Source: Leucobacter sp. cx-328 | GTDB taxonomy: Bacteria > Actinomycetota > Actinomycetes > Actinomycetales > Microbacteriaceae | Assembly: GCF_014530035.1 (NCBI RefSeq) | Contig: NZ_JACVMX010000002.1 | Coordinates: 412,483 to 476,482 of the forward strand | Reading direction: 5' to 3' | Length of the DNA stretch: 64,000 nt | In this document: in pieces, positions 34,941 to 43,500 of the stretch | Numbering within the stretch: the first letter of the stretch is position 1 | Layout of the letters: each line of letters starts with the position of its first letter | Notes under the pieces: model-generated | What the model was told of the DNA's origin: nothing | Database searches by the model: none | What the model saw: the letters and a program-made list of their open reading frames with translations, nothing else | Position numbers and translations under genes: made by a program

Positions 34941-35717
34941 CTAGAGGGCCGCGAGAGTAGCCTCGCGCTGCTTGATCGCGCTGCAAACGTTGGCCAGGAA
35001 CTGGATAACATCTTCCTTCGTCTGAGGGAGCTGAACAGCCTTGTCAGCGAGGTGACCCTCCCACAACGGGCGAACCGCACCGGCTTCGTCCACATACGCC
35101 TCAAGGTGGTTCTGCTTGATGAAGTCATCGAAGCCGCCGGGCATTGCCTCAAGGTTGAACTGGGGAGCTACGAGGTCGCCGCTAAAGAATTCCTTGAACT
35201 TGTCATTCCGGATATCCCGGAGGGCAAGATCCCAGTAGTCATAGTTTCCCCGAAGACGGTTGAAGCTCCGATAAGTCTTGAGGCTTTCGAGCTGACCGGT
35301 ATAGACCGGAACCAGCATCATGTTGCCGCGGGTGTGAGTGAGCACTGCAAACTCGGCAAACAGCTCGTTAACCTCGGCATACTCTCCGACAAGGCAACGT
35401 TCCAAGAGCTGCTTAACGCCATGGGTCTCGTGTGTAACGTTGTAGGTCTCGCCGTACCAAATCTGGATAGCGCGCTTGTAGGTGTTCCAGAACGAATTCA
35501 TCACATCGGGCGACGCTGAAAAGCCAGTCGCTTTGAGAGCTTGAAGCTCAGCCGCAAGCGCGATGGTGTCGCATTCCCTCCCCACGGCCTTGAATCGAAG
35601 GAAGCTCAGCACGGGCTCGTTCGGGTCATACACATCACCCAGGATCTCCTGCTTGAAGTCGTAGCCAGTCGGGTACTGCTTGAACGAAGCAGCAGTGGAA
35701 CGGGGAGTGACAGCCAT
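34941..35717 (-). CDS. Uncharacterised protein, 258 aa, first gene of the phosphatase cassette
   Basis: This soluble protein has no recognised catalytic motif. Noticeable blocks are HTRGNMMLVPVY and GNYDYWDLALRDIRND, which resemble a family of uncharacterised bacterial proteins (possibly DUF6994, from memory only). The start ATG at 35717 follows GAAAGG. It lies 78 bp upstream of the pseudophosphatase gene, so the three genes are likely one operon. The 70-bp palindrome copy C lies in its promoter region. Confidence 0.7.
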   Translation of the reverse strand: MAVTPRSTAASFKQYPTGYDFKQEILGDVYDPNEPVLSFLRFKAVGRECDTIALAAELQALKATGFSASPDVMNSFWNTYKRAIQIWYGETYNVTHETHGVKQLLERCLVGEYAEVNELFAEFAVLTHTRGNMMLVPVYTGQLESLKTYRSFNRLRGNYDYWDLALRDIRNDKFKEFFSGDLVAPQFNLEAMPGGFDDFIKQNHLEAYVDEAGAVRPLWEGHLADKAVQLPQTKEDVIQFLANVCSAIKQREATLAAL

Positions 35718-35895
35718 GTCTGAAACCTTTCGCGACGGGTGAATGCGTTGGGTTCATGGAGCTGTTCGCTGCAGAACCACGCTGCCCTCTAAGTCTAAAA
35801 ACGAGCACTGACATTTCAAGGTTCGGAAGAGTCTGGGCATGTCGACGAGAGCAGAATTCCGGAGGCGGACGCGACAACGCTGAGCCCTTGACCTT

Positions 35896-35965
35896 CGGTC
35901 AGAGATCGAGCTTCGGTAGTACGAAATACCCCGAATTCGTCTTACGAACGCTCGATCTCTGACCG
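35896..35965. repeat. 70-bp palindromic repeat, copy C
   Basis: Perfect 16-bp inverted arms CGGTCAGAGATCGAGC (35896-35911) and GCTCGATCTCTGACCG (35950-35965). The centre differs from copy B at one position by eye. No open frame of note exists inside, so it is a non-autonomous element or a structural RNA/DNA signal. Confidence 0.9.
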
Positions 35966-35995
35966 AGGCGAAGCGTGGAAGGGCCGGGTGCTGTT

Positions 35996-36227
35996 GCCGT
36001 AGATATGCGAACGAGCATCAATATGTCAAAAGCCGCCCCAAATCGCATATCTACGGCCGATTGCATATCTACGGCGAGCGTGGACCCGAGGTCGCGGCAG
36101 TGGATCTGCGGGGGAGCGACACCCATGTGTGCCCATTCAACACCGAGAACCCCCAACCGTTGTGCGCACCATACAGAAGTGTGGCCAATCATGCGCAGCG
36201 CGCATGTGGGAACCCCAGACGTCTGGG
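35996..36227. promoter_or_regulatory. Palindromes in the gene-free spacer before acyl-CoA oxidase
   Basis: A perfect 15-bp inverted pair, GCCGTAGATATGCGA (35996) and TCGCATATCTACGGC (36043), is followed by a third, one-mismatch copy at 36061-36075. Further right are CATGCGC/GCGCATG (36190-36206) and the 14-bp palindrome CCCAGACGTCTGGG (36214-36227). These could be operators of the gene at 36325. No gene is seen in 35718-36324. Confidence 0.5.
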
Positions 36228-36324
36228 ATCCGAGAAGGGTCGAAGACCTAGCCTGGCGATAACGCCGGCGCGCTGACACGAACGAGCCCGGCTCCGAGAG
36301 TTTGAGCGTCAAGGAGGACCTCCG

Positions 36325-38460
36325 ATGAACGAGCACGCACGCACGACCGCACCCGCACCCGCACCCACTGACAACCAGCACAACCCCTACACGGGCCCGA
36401 CCCCGACCCAGGTCCCCAAGATCAACGCAGAAGAACTCACGAATCTCCTCCTTGGCAAGTGGCAGAAGGAGCGCCTCGAGTCGCGAGAAATCGCCAAGAA
36501 CCCAAGATTCCAGGGCATCCCCGGCCTCCCGATGGACGAGCATCGCGAGCGAGTTCTCGAACAGCTGCACGGTCTGGTCGAGCACCAGGCGATCCAGCGC
36601 GCGTTTCCGTCTGACCTCGGCGGATCAGACAACCAGGGCGGCAACCTCGCCGCGTTCCAGGAGCTCGTCCTCGCTGATCCATCGTTGCAGATCAAGGCTG
36701 GCGTACAGTGGGGGCTGTTTGGCTCGGCTATTCTTCACCTCGGCACGCGGCAGCACCACGAGAAGTGGCTGCCGGATGTGATCAACCTCAAGATCCCCGG
36801 GGCATTCGCGATGACCGAGATCGGTCACGGCTCTGACGTGGCTTCGATCGGCACGACCGCAACATATGACCCAGACGCCCAAGAGTTCATCATTCATACG
36901 CCGTTCGCTGGCGCGTGGAAGGAATTCCTCGGCAATGCCGCCCTCCACGGCGAAGCGGCAGTCGTCTTTGCTCAGCTCATCACGCAGGGTGTGAACCACG
37001 GCGTGCACGCGCTGTTTGTCCCGATCCGCACCCCCGGTGGACAGAAGTTGCCGGGCATCCAGAGCATGGACGACGGTGTTAAGGGTGGCCTGAACGGCAT
37101 CGATAACGGTCGGCTGGCGTTCGACCACGTGCGCGTTCCACGTGAAAACCTCTTGAACAAATACGGCGATGTGGCACCTGACGGCTCGTACACCTCGCCG
37201 ATCGAAAGCCCGGGCCGCCGCTTCTTTACGATGCTCGGCACCCTCGTGCAGGGTCGCGTCTCGCTCGACGGCTCGGCCGTGCGCGCGATGCAGGCCGGCC
37301 TCACGATCGCGGTGAAGTATGCGAGTGAGCGCCGCCAGTTCCCCGGCGCATCGGGCGCTGAGACGGTGTTGCTCGACTATGGCCAGTACCAGCGGCGCAT
37401 TATTCCGCGGATCGCAGAGACCTACGCCATGGGCTTCGCGAGCGAACGGCTGCTGACCGTGTTCGATGAGGTGTTCTCGGGCACGAACGACTCGGATGCC
37501 CATCGCGAGGACCTCGAGACCCTGGCTGCGGCGCTCAAGCCACTGTCGACCTGGGGTGCGCTCGATACGCTCCAGGAGGTGCGCGAAGCGTGCGGCGGAT
37601 CCGGCTTCATGGCCAAGAACCGGATCACTGGTCTGCGCTCCGACCTCGATGTCTACGCCACGTTCGAAGGCGACAACCACATCCTGCTGCAGCTCGTAGG
37701 CAAACGCCTGCTTACCGACTACGCAAAGCAGTTTAGAGACGGCGACCGGGCCGCACTCGTGAAGGCAGCCGCAGCTCAGCTGGGTGATCGCGTGAGCCGC
37801 TTCGGGCTGCGACAGGTCGGCCAGAGCATTGCTGATCTCGGCCAGGTAGGTCGTTCGGTCGACAGCCTGCGCACGAGCGAGGCGCAGCACGCGCTGCTCG
37901 CAGATCGCGTGCAGACCATGGTCGCCGATATCGCGCTCGCGATGCGAGAGGCAACCAAGCACGTCCCGCACGGCGACAAGCGTGCGAAGGCCATCGCGAG
38001 CGAGCAAGCCTTCAACGCGCAGCAGGCGAAGCTCATCGCCGCTGCCAGGGCGCACGGCGAGCTGCTCCAGTGGGAAGCCTTCACCGACGCACTCGGCCGC
38101 GTCTACGACAGGGACACCCGCCAGGTCCTCACCTGGTTGCGCGATCTCTTCGGATTCTCGCTCATCGAGCGGCATGCTGCCTGGTACCTCATCGAGGGAC
38201 GCCTCTCAGGGGCGCGGATCGAGGCCGTCACTGCCTACATCGACCGGCTCATTGGCCGGTTGCGCGTGCAGGCACTCAACCTGGTCGATGCCTTCGCGCT
38301 CACGCCCGAATTGCTCCGGGCAGAGATTGCCACCGGCATCGAAGCTGAACGCCAGGCGGAGGCCGCCGACTATGTTGCAGCGCAGAAGGCGGCGGGAACC
38401 TGGCCGATACACGAGAAGGAGCTGCGCGCTCGGGAGCGCGCAGCTCGATCCGCCGACTAG
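36325..38460 (+). CDS. Acyl-CoA oxidase/dehydrogenase-type flavoenzyme
   Basis: At 711 aa the protein matches the acyl-CoA oxidase layout: N-terminal helical domain, the FAD/substrate block FAMTEIGHGSDVASIGTTATY, the GIDNGRLAFDHVRVPRENLL strand region, then EACGGSGFMAKNRI and TFEGDNHILLQ, and a long C-terminal helical domain. It performs the first step of fatty-acid beta-oxidation with FAD, passing electrons to oxygen if it is a true oxidase. The N-terminal ~30 residues are proline-rich. The ATG follows AAGGAGGA. Several palindromes upstream suggest a dedicated regulator. Confidence 0.9.
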   Translation: MNEHARTTAPAPAPTDNQHNPYTGPTPTQVPKINAEELTNLLLGKWQKERLESREIAKNPRFQGIPGLPMDEHRERVLEQLHGLVEHQAIQRAFPSDLGGSDNQGGNLAAFQELVLADPSLQIKAGVQWGLFGSAILHLGTRQHHEKWLPDVINLKIPGAFAMTEIGHGSDVASIGTTATYDPDAQEFIIHTPFAGAWKEFLGNAALHGEAAVVFAQLITQGVNHGVHALFVPIRTPGGQKLPGIQSMDDGVKGGLNGIDNGRLAFDHVRVPRENLLNKYGDVAPDGSYTSPIESPGRRFFTMLGTLVQGRVSLDGSAVRAMQAGLTIAVKYASERRQFPGASGAETVLLDYGQYQRRIIPRIAETYAMGFASERLLTVFDEVFSGTNDSDAHREDLETLAAALKPLSTWGALDTLQEVREACGGSGFMAKNRITGLRSDLDVYATFEGDNHILLQLVGKRLLTDYAKQFRDGDRAALVKAAAAQLGDRVSRFGLRQVGQSIADLGQVGRSVDSLRTSEAQHALLADRVQTMVADIALAMREATKHVPHGDKRAKAIASEQAFNAQQAKLIAAARAHGELLQWEAFTDALGRVYDRDTRQVLTWLRDLFGFSLIERHAAWYLIEGRLSGARIEAVTAYIDRLIGRLRVQALNLVDAFALTPELLRAEIATGIEAERQAEAADYVAAQKAAGTWPIHEKELRARERAARSAD

Positions 38461-38487
38461 CTGCGGCGTTGGCCGTGAGACCTGCAA

Positions 38488-38524
38488 CGGCAGAGCGCCC
38501 CGGAACCCCCGGGGCGCTCTGCCG
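38488..38524. terminator. Terminator after acyl-CoA oxidase
   Basis: CGGCAGAGCGCCCCGG, loop and CCGGGGCGCTCTGCCG form a perfect 16-bp stem between convergent genes. Confidence 0.85.
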
Positions 38525-38531
38525 TTCGTGA

Positions 38532-39005
38532 CTAGCTAACGACCGCGACACCGAGCGATGCCAGCACGCCGAACAGGACGCCCCAAATGATGATCGAGAT
38601 GATCTGCCAGAAGATGACGAGGTTCTTCGAAGCACCGAATGACACCATTGCTGCCGAGGTGATCTGGCTGGGCAGGAAGATCTGGCCGGCCAGACTCACG
38701 ACGGGGACGCCGAAGCGGTCCATGCGGTCCTTCAGCTTCTGACGCTTCGGGGTGAGGGCGACGGGCTCGCGGTTTGCGGTGGCCTTCGAGCGGATGCCGT
38801 GAGCCGAGAGCACGAAGATCAACATCGAGAGGATGTTGCCGCAGATCGCAGCAGCGACGGCGACGATGGGGTTGATGCCAGCGAGCACGCCGATCGCCGA
38901 CCCGAAGTAGGACTCGACGAACGGAATTGCCGCGACGAGGAAGACCCCAAGCCACTGCAGGGCCTCGGGAAGTGAAGCGGCGAAGTCCTGGAACGTGGTG
39001 AGCAT
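38532..39005 (-). CDS. Small membrane protein, Sm_multidrug_ex-like
   Basis: The 157-aa protein has four to five hydrophobic segments, an IPFVESYFGSAIG motif in the first loop and a basic cytoplasmic loop (TPKRQKLKDRM). The pattern resembles the family labelled small multidrug export protein or the related DedA/VTT-like membrane proteins, though no member has a firm role. It is convergent with acyl-CoA oxidase and divergent from the two-component pair. Confidence 0.65.
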   Translation of the reverse strand: MLTTFQDFAASLPEALQWLGVFLVAAIPFVESYFGSAIGVLAGINPIVAVAAAICGNILSMLIFVLSAHGIRSKATANREPVALTPKRQKLKDRMDRFGVPVVSLAGQIFLPSQITSAAMVSFGASKNLVIFWQIISIIIWGVLFGVLASLGVAVVS

Positions 39006-39246
39006 GATGACCTTTCGTGGCCGGAAGTGTGCGGCCTGGGTTGTGCCTGGGCGATGGCGCCTGGGGATGTTGCTTGGGTGATCCTGGCCGGTGAGGCGGA
39101 TCCCGCAGCGGCGATGTATCTATCTTTTCGAGTGCTGGCCTGCCGGTGTAGTGCCGCCGATCACGTGATCGCGAGTGAATCTGCACGGTGTTTGTGTGAC
39201 ATTTGTCATGGGTCGTAGGGATGGTCACGCCATAGGCTGGAACGCG

Positions 39247-40506
39247 ATGGATACGCAGAATTTCCCCCAGACACGTGAGACCGGCGCAGGTGTCAACGCG
39301 ACGTGGAACTATACGCTCGCATCGATCGTGATGTTCTTCGTCGTGATCTGTGGTTTCACCCTGCTGATGCTCGCCGAGCGGATCGCAGAGGGGTGGAGCC
39401 CACTGCTTGCGGTGCTCGTCGTGCTCATGCTCGTGACGTGCGTTGTTCAGGTTCGGTGGTCGTGGTTCTTGCGTGCAGGCATCGACGGTGGACTGCCATC
39501 TCGTGCGTGGGTCACAGCGCTTGTGGTGCCGAGCGTGCTGGCCTGGGCGTGCGGATTCTTCGGCGAGGGACTGTCGCTGCTCGCCGCGGTACCGCTCTGG
39601 TTGTCACTCTCGCTCATGAGCTGCCTCGTGTCACGTCGCGCGCGGTGGTGGCTGCTGACGCTGGGTGCGGTGTTCTGCCTGATTCCGCTGTGGACACAGG
39701 AGGCTGCGGCGTGGGCGCCGATGCTGCAGGGGCCGATCTGGTTCGTGCTCATCTACGCGGCGTTTATGCCAACCATGCTGCTGCTCAGTCTGTGGATGTG
39801 GGGCATCGTGAAACAACTCGATGACGCCCGCAAGGCAGCGGCAGAGCTCGCAGTCACGCAGGAGAGGCTGCGCTTCGCGAGCGACCTGCACGATATTCAG
39901 GGCCACCATCTGCAGGTCATCGCGCTGAAGGCAGAACTCACGGAGCGCCTCTTGGAGCGCTCGCCAGCACCGGCGAACGAGCAGGCTGCGGCGCAGGTGC
40001 AAGAGATCCGCCTCATCGCCAAGCAAGCGATGGAGGAAACCCGTGCGCTCGTCGCCGGATTGCGTGAGGTGAGCCTCGCGGAAGAACTGGAGAACGCGCG
40101 CGACGTGCTCACCCTGGCGGGCGCCGAGTGCACCCTCGACCTGGTGGCAAGCCCGCGTGACACCCGCGCGCAGCACGCGCTCGCGCTGGCGGTGCGTGAG
40201 GGCACGACAAACATCCTGCGACACAGCGAGGCCACCACCGCGGCGATCTCGCTCAGGAGTGAGGGCGGCAGCTGTGTGCTCCGCATGACCAACAACGGTG
40301 TCGCGACGGGGGAGCCGACCGCGGCGCTCGGGCGCGCACCGGGCTCTGGCTTAGCCGGACTGCGACTGCGGATCGAGGCAGCAGGCGGATCACTCGTGAG
40401 CGGGAGGGACGCTGACACCGGTACATTTGAACTCCGAGCGGAGGTGCCGCTCAGTACCGGGCAGCTGTCTGGAATCTCAGACTCTGTGGAAGGAACAGCG
40501 AAGTGA
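39247..40506 (+). CDS. Sensor histidine kinase, NarL/DesK type
   Basis: The 419-aa protein has about six N-terminal hydrophobic segments without a large extracellular domain, then the HisKA_3 H box FASDLHDIQGHHLQ with the phosphorylated histidine, and a HATPase region ending with GSGLAGLRLRIEAAGG. Kinases of this type (DesK-like) sense membrane state. The ATG at 39247 is chosen over the frame start at 39175 because the latter adds a cysteine-containing stretch before the helices. It overlaps the regulator gene by 4 bases (GTGA). Confidence 0.88.
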   Translation: MDTQNFPQTRETGAGVNATWNYTLASIVMFFVVICGFTLLMLAERIAEGWSPLLAVLVVLMLVTCVVQVRWSWFLRAGIDGGLPSRAWVTALVVPSVLAWACGFFGEGLSLLAAVPLWLSLSLMSCLVSRRARWWLLTLGAVFCLIPLWTQEAAAWAPMLQGPIWFVLIYAAFMPTMLLLSLWMWGIVKQLDDARKAAAELAVTQERLRFASDLHDIQGHHLQVIALKAELTERLLERSPAPANEQAAAQVQEIRLIAKQAMEETRALVAGLREVSLAEELENARDVLTLAGAECTLDLVASPRDTRAQHALALAVREGTTNILRHSEATTAAISLRSEGGSCVLRMTNNGVATGEPTAALGRAPGSGLAGLRLRIEAAGGSLVSGRDADTGTFELRAEVPLSTGQLSGISDSVEGTAK

Positions 40507-41129
40507 CCGGTGCGGCGCAGGAGAAGATCCGCCTCCTTATCGCAGACGACGAACACCTCATCCGGGGCGCACTCGAGGCGCTGCTCGGGCTCGAACCCGA
40601 CATTGAGGTCGTGCGTGGGGCTGGTGACGGCGCCGAAGCGATCGTCTTCGCACGCGAGACCCAGCCTGACGTGTGCCTGCTCGATCTCGAAATGCCGAAC
40701 GCAGACGGTATTGAAGCCGCGATCCGCATCGCCGAAGACGTGCCAACTGCCCGCACCATCATCGTCACCAGGCACGCACGCCCAGGCGTGCTGCGCCGCG
40801 CGCTCGCCGCAAAGGTCGCCGGGTTCGTGCCGAAGTCAACGCCAGCCGGTGAGCTCGCCGACGTCATTCGCGATGTGGCCGCTGGCAAGCGCTACATCGA
40901 TCCCGAGATCGCGGCGGCCGCCCTCACTGCCGAGCGCTGCCCACTGACCGATCGCGAGCTTGATGCCCTGCGCGCCAGTCGGACGACGGAGAGCGTTCAA
41001 GACATCGCGGATCAGCTCTTCCTCTCACCGGGCACCGTGCGCAACTACCTTTCGGCGGCTATGACCAAACTCGGGGTGAGCTCGCGGCACTCGGCTGCAG
41101 AGCACGCCTGGCAGCAGGGCTGGATCTAA
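40503..41129 (+). CDS. Response regulator, LuxR/NarL type
   Basis: The receiver domain shows the DD pair (IADDEH), the phospho-acceptor aspartate in CLLDLEMPN and the lysine in VPKSTPAG. The C-terminal ~65 residues form a LuxR HTH (LTDRELDALRAS, IADQLFLSPGTVRNYLS, TKLGVSSRH). It is the partner of the kinase that overlaps its GTG start. The resemblance to DesR suggests control of lipid desaturation or envelope genes, but no target is visible in the window. Confidence 0.92.
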   Translation: MTGAAQEKIRLLIADDEHLIRGALEALLGLEPDIEVVRGAGDGAEAIVFARETQPDVCLLDLEMPNADGIEAAIRIAEDVPTARTIIVTRHARPGVLRRALAAKVAGFVPKSTPAGELADVIRDVAAGKRYIDPEIAAAALTAERCPLTDRELDALRASRTTESVQDIADQLFLSPGTVRNYLSAAMTKLGVSSRHSAAEHAWQQGWI

Positions 41130-41138
41130 GCTAGCCAC

Positions 41139-42107
41139 ATGACCGAACTGCGCAGCCTGTACCCACCGATCGAGCCATACGACCACGGCATGCTCGCCGT
41201 GGGTGACGGCCATGAGCTGTATTGGGAAGCGTGCGGCAACCCCGAGGGCAAGCCCGCAGTCTTCCTGCACGGTGGACCCGGCGGCGGCTGCACCCCCGAC
41301 TCGCGTCGCTTCTTCGACCCTGAGAAGTACCGCATCATCGTCTTCGATCAGCGCGGCTGCGGCCGTTCGACCCCGCACGCGAGCGCGCCCGAGGCCGACC
41401 TCGCCACCAACACGACCTGGCATCTCGTCGACGACATCGAGCGCCTGCGCGAGCACCTCGGCATCGACGCATGGCTCGTATTTGGCGGATCATGGGGCTC
41501 GACCCTCTCGCTCGCGTACGCACAGAAGTACGCGGATCGCGTCACCGAGCTCGTGCTGCGCGGCATCTTCACGCTGCGCAAGCAGGAGATCAACTGGTTC
41601 TACCAGGAGGGCGCAAGCTTCATCTACCCCGATATGTGGGAGGACTACCTCGCACCCATCGCGGAGGACGAGCGCGACGACCTCGTTGAGGCGTACAACC
41701 GTCGCCTGTTCGACACCGACCCCGCGGTACACGTGCCCGCTGGCGTCGCGTGGACGGTCTGGGAGAATTCGACGATCAAACTGCACCCTGACTACGAGGG
41801 CATCGAGGAAGCGCGCAACGACGTCGCATCGGCCGTCGCATTTGCGCGGATCGAGAACCACTTCTTCAAGAACGCTGGCTGGCTCGAAGAGGGCCAGTTG
41901 ATTGCCAACGTTGACAAGATTCGCCACATTCCCGGCTTCATTGTGCAGGGTCGTTACGACGCGTGCACGCCCATCCGCACCGCATGGGACCTGCACCGCG
42001 CATGGCCCGAGGCTGACTTCAGCATCATCACCGAGGCGGGTCACACCGCTGGTGAGCCCGGCATCACCGATGCGCTTGTGCGGGCGACGGACCGCTTCGC
42101 TGGCTAA
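41139..42107 (+). CDS. pip: Proline iminopeptidase
   Basis: This 322-aa alpha/beta hydrolase has the oxyanion motif HGGPGGGCTP, the nucleophile elbow GGSWGSTLSL with serine, and the C-terminal histidine in EAGHTAGEP, all typical of the S33 prolyl aminopeptidases. It removes N-terminal proline from peptides in the cytoplasm. It starts 9 bp after the response regulator and could be in the same transcript, though the enzyme needs no such control. A strong terminator follows. Confidence 0.95.
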   Translation: MTELRSLYPPIEPYDHGMLAVGDGHELYWEACGNPEGKPAVFLHGGPGGGCTPDSRRFFDPEKYRIIVFDQRGCGRSTPHASAPEADLATNTTWHLVDDIERLREHLGIDAWLVFGGSWGSTLSLAYAQKYADRVTELVLRGIFTLRKQEINWFYQEGASFIYPDMWEDYLAPIAEDERDDLVEAYNRRLFDTDPAVHVPAGVAWTVWENSTIKLHPDYEGIEEARNDVASAVAFARIENHFFKNAGWLEEGQLIANVDKIRHIPGFIVQGRYDACTPIRTAWDLHRAWPEADFSIITEAGHTAGEPGITDALVRATDRFAG

Positions 42108-42135
42108 CGCCTAATGCCTGGCGCAAAGCGCGCCG

Positions 42136-42180
42136 AAGCAGGAAGGCCGGTCAGCTCCATGCTGACCGGCCTTCCTGCTT
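42136..42180. terminator. Terminator after pip
   Basis: AAGCAGGAAGGCCGGTCAGC and GCTGACCGGCCTTCCTGCTT form a perfect 20-bp stem around TCCAT, between convergent genes. Confidence 0.9.
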
Positions 42181-42190
42181 CGCTACACGT

Positions 42191-43093
42191 TTAGCGGCGC
42201 TTGCGGCGCTTCGCCGCAGCCTTCAATGCGCGGTTGCGTTCTGCGCGCTCACGGCTTGCCTGCAACTGAGCGCCGCGCGAGCCGGGCTTGAGCTTCGGCT
42301 GCTGCTTCTTGGGCTGCTGCTGCACCTTCTTTTTGGGCGCTTCGACCGGTGCATCCGCGTCCGCGCCGGGGCGTGAGCTGCGGGCCGTGCGACCGCGGAG
42401 CACGCCCACGAGCGCCTGTACCTGAGCGTTGTCGCGATCCGCGCCCCACGTTGCCCAGATGTGACCGCCGTTGAGTCCGGCGCTCTCTGCAACCGGGATC
42501 ACGCGGTGCTCCTTCTTCGACACCGCATGACGCGCGTAGGGGAGTGGGAGCAGGATTGCGCCGGCGCCGGTCGCGACAATGTCGAGTGCAACGGCCGCCT
42601 TCTTCGGCATCCACGCGGGATCTTCCCAGCGCTCGGGCTCGGGCCAGTCAGCGACGTGGTCAGGGTGATCAAGGAGCTTCACGAGCGCGAGGTCTTCGAG
42701 CGTGACCGAGGTTGCCTCGGCGAGCTCGTGATCTGCCGCGACGACGAGGCCGACGGCCTCGGTGTAGAGGCGGAGCGAGCGGCGTTCCTCGTTGTTCGCG
42801 CCGCGATCGGCGGGCATCTCGCCGGGACGGCTGCGCTCGAGGAGTACGTCGTAATTGACCTCGCTCGGGATGCGGTGGCCGAACACGGCGTTCACCGGCA
42901 CGAGCTCGAGACGTTCGCCGGTGATTTCTTTCCAGCGCTTCGCCCAGCGGCTCGGGGCTGCGCCGCGAACGAATCCGAGGCGGATCCCAGTCGGTGCCGC
43001 CGGTTCTTCTGCGACAGCGTCAACCGCAGGTGCGGTCTCGACGACCGGATCCTCGGTCGCTGCTTCGCCGGAGTTCTCGGGTTCGGTGTTCAC
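42191..43093 (-). CDS. LysR-type effector domain protein without HTH, basic tail
   Basis: Residues ~35-220 match the substrate-binding domain of LysR regulators (LGFVRGAAPSRW opening, LTEAVGLVV-like centre, VATGAGAILLPLPYARH). The N-terminal DNA-binding domain is absent. Instead the C-terminal ~75 residues are lysine/arginine/glutamine-rich (KKKVQQQPKKQQPKLKPGS, RNRALKAAAKRRKRR), which could bind nucleic acid non-specifically. The GTG start overlaps the stop of the alkyltransferase-like gene (GTGA), so both are coupled. The ligand is unknown. Confidence 0.85.
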   Translation of the reverse strand: MNTEPENSGEAATEDPVVETAPAVDAVAEEPAAPTGIRLGFVRGAAPSRWAKRWKEITGERLELVPVNAVFGHRIPSEVNYDVLLERSRPGEMPADRGANNEERRSLRLYTEAVGLVVAADHELAEATSVTLEDLALVKLLDHPDHVADWPEPERWEDPAWMPKKAAVALDIVATGAGAILLPLPYARHAVSKKEHRVIPVAESAGLNGGHIWATWGADRDNAQVQALVGVLRGRTARSSRPGADADAPVEAPKKKVQQQPKKQQPKLKPGSRGAQLQASRERAERNRALKAAAKRRKRR

Positions 43094-43425
43094 AGGGCGA
43101 CCTCCGCGTATATTTCGTGCGTGTAGGGGAGCCGAGCCGACGACAGCGCGATGCGATAGTCGTCAGACTCCGGCCGACGGAGGGGCGTGCCCTCCGCAAG
43201 GTAGTGGGGCAGCGCCGGTCGCTCGTGACCCTGCGGCGGCAGACCGCTCGCGGGAACCACGCGCCACCAGGGCGATGCGTGCCCAAACAGTGCCATAACG
43301 CGACCGATCGCGCGGGGTGCCTCGACCCCGATCGCAATCCCAACATCGCCGTACGTCATGACCCGGCCAGGAGGGATACGTTCGACGACGTCAAGGACGG
43401 CGTCAACAAGCTCCTGATTTGGCAT
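43090..43425 (-). CDS. Alkyltransferase-like DNA repair protein (ATL)
   Basis: The 111-aa protein resembles the C-terminal domain of O6-methylguanine methyltransferase (GRVMTYGDVGIAIG; RAIGRVMALFGH). The active-site PCHR is replaced by PWWR, so no cysteine can accept a methyl group. ATL proteins bind alkylated guanine and hand it to nucleotide excision repair. The ATG lies 3 bases after a small gap, and the gene is the first of a two-gene unit with the LysR-type protein. Confidence 0.9.
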   Translation of the reverse strand: MPNQELVDAVLDVVERIPPGRVMTYGDVGIAIGVEAPRAIGRVMALFGHASPWWRVVPASGLPPQGHERPALPHYLAEGTPLRRPESDDYRIALSSARLPYTHEIYAEVAL

Positions 43426-43500
43426 GTATCAAGGGTACTTTGTGTACGGCGCTTACGGTGACACGAGTCGGCGGATCCGCCCCCACATGCCGTGTCCCGA

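Noticed and set aside
33272..35965. Composite transposon with an autonomous transposase
   Set aside because: None of the three genes between the repeats resembles a transposase or recombinase, and no target duplication is evident.
36625..38175. 516-codon minus-strand frame opposite acyl-CoA oxidase
   Set aside because: The plus strand has all acyl-CoA oxidase motifs; the minus frame shows no domain and is a shadow.
43090..43425. Active O6-methylguanine methyltransferase
   Set aside because: The catalytic cysteine motif PCHR is PWWR here, which indicates the alkyltransferase-like group.
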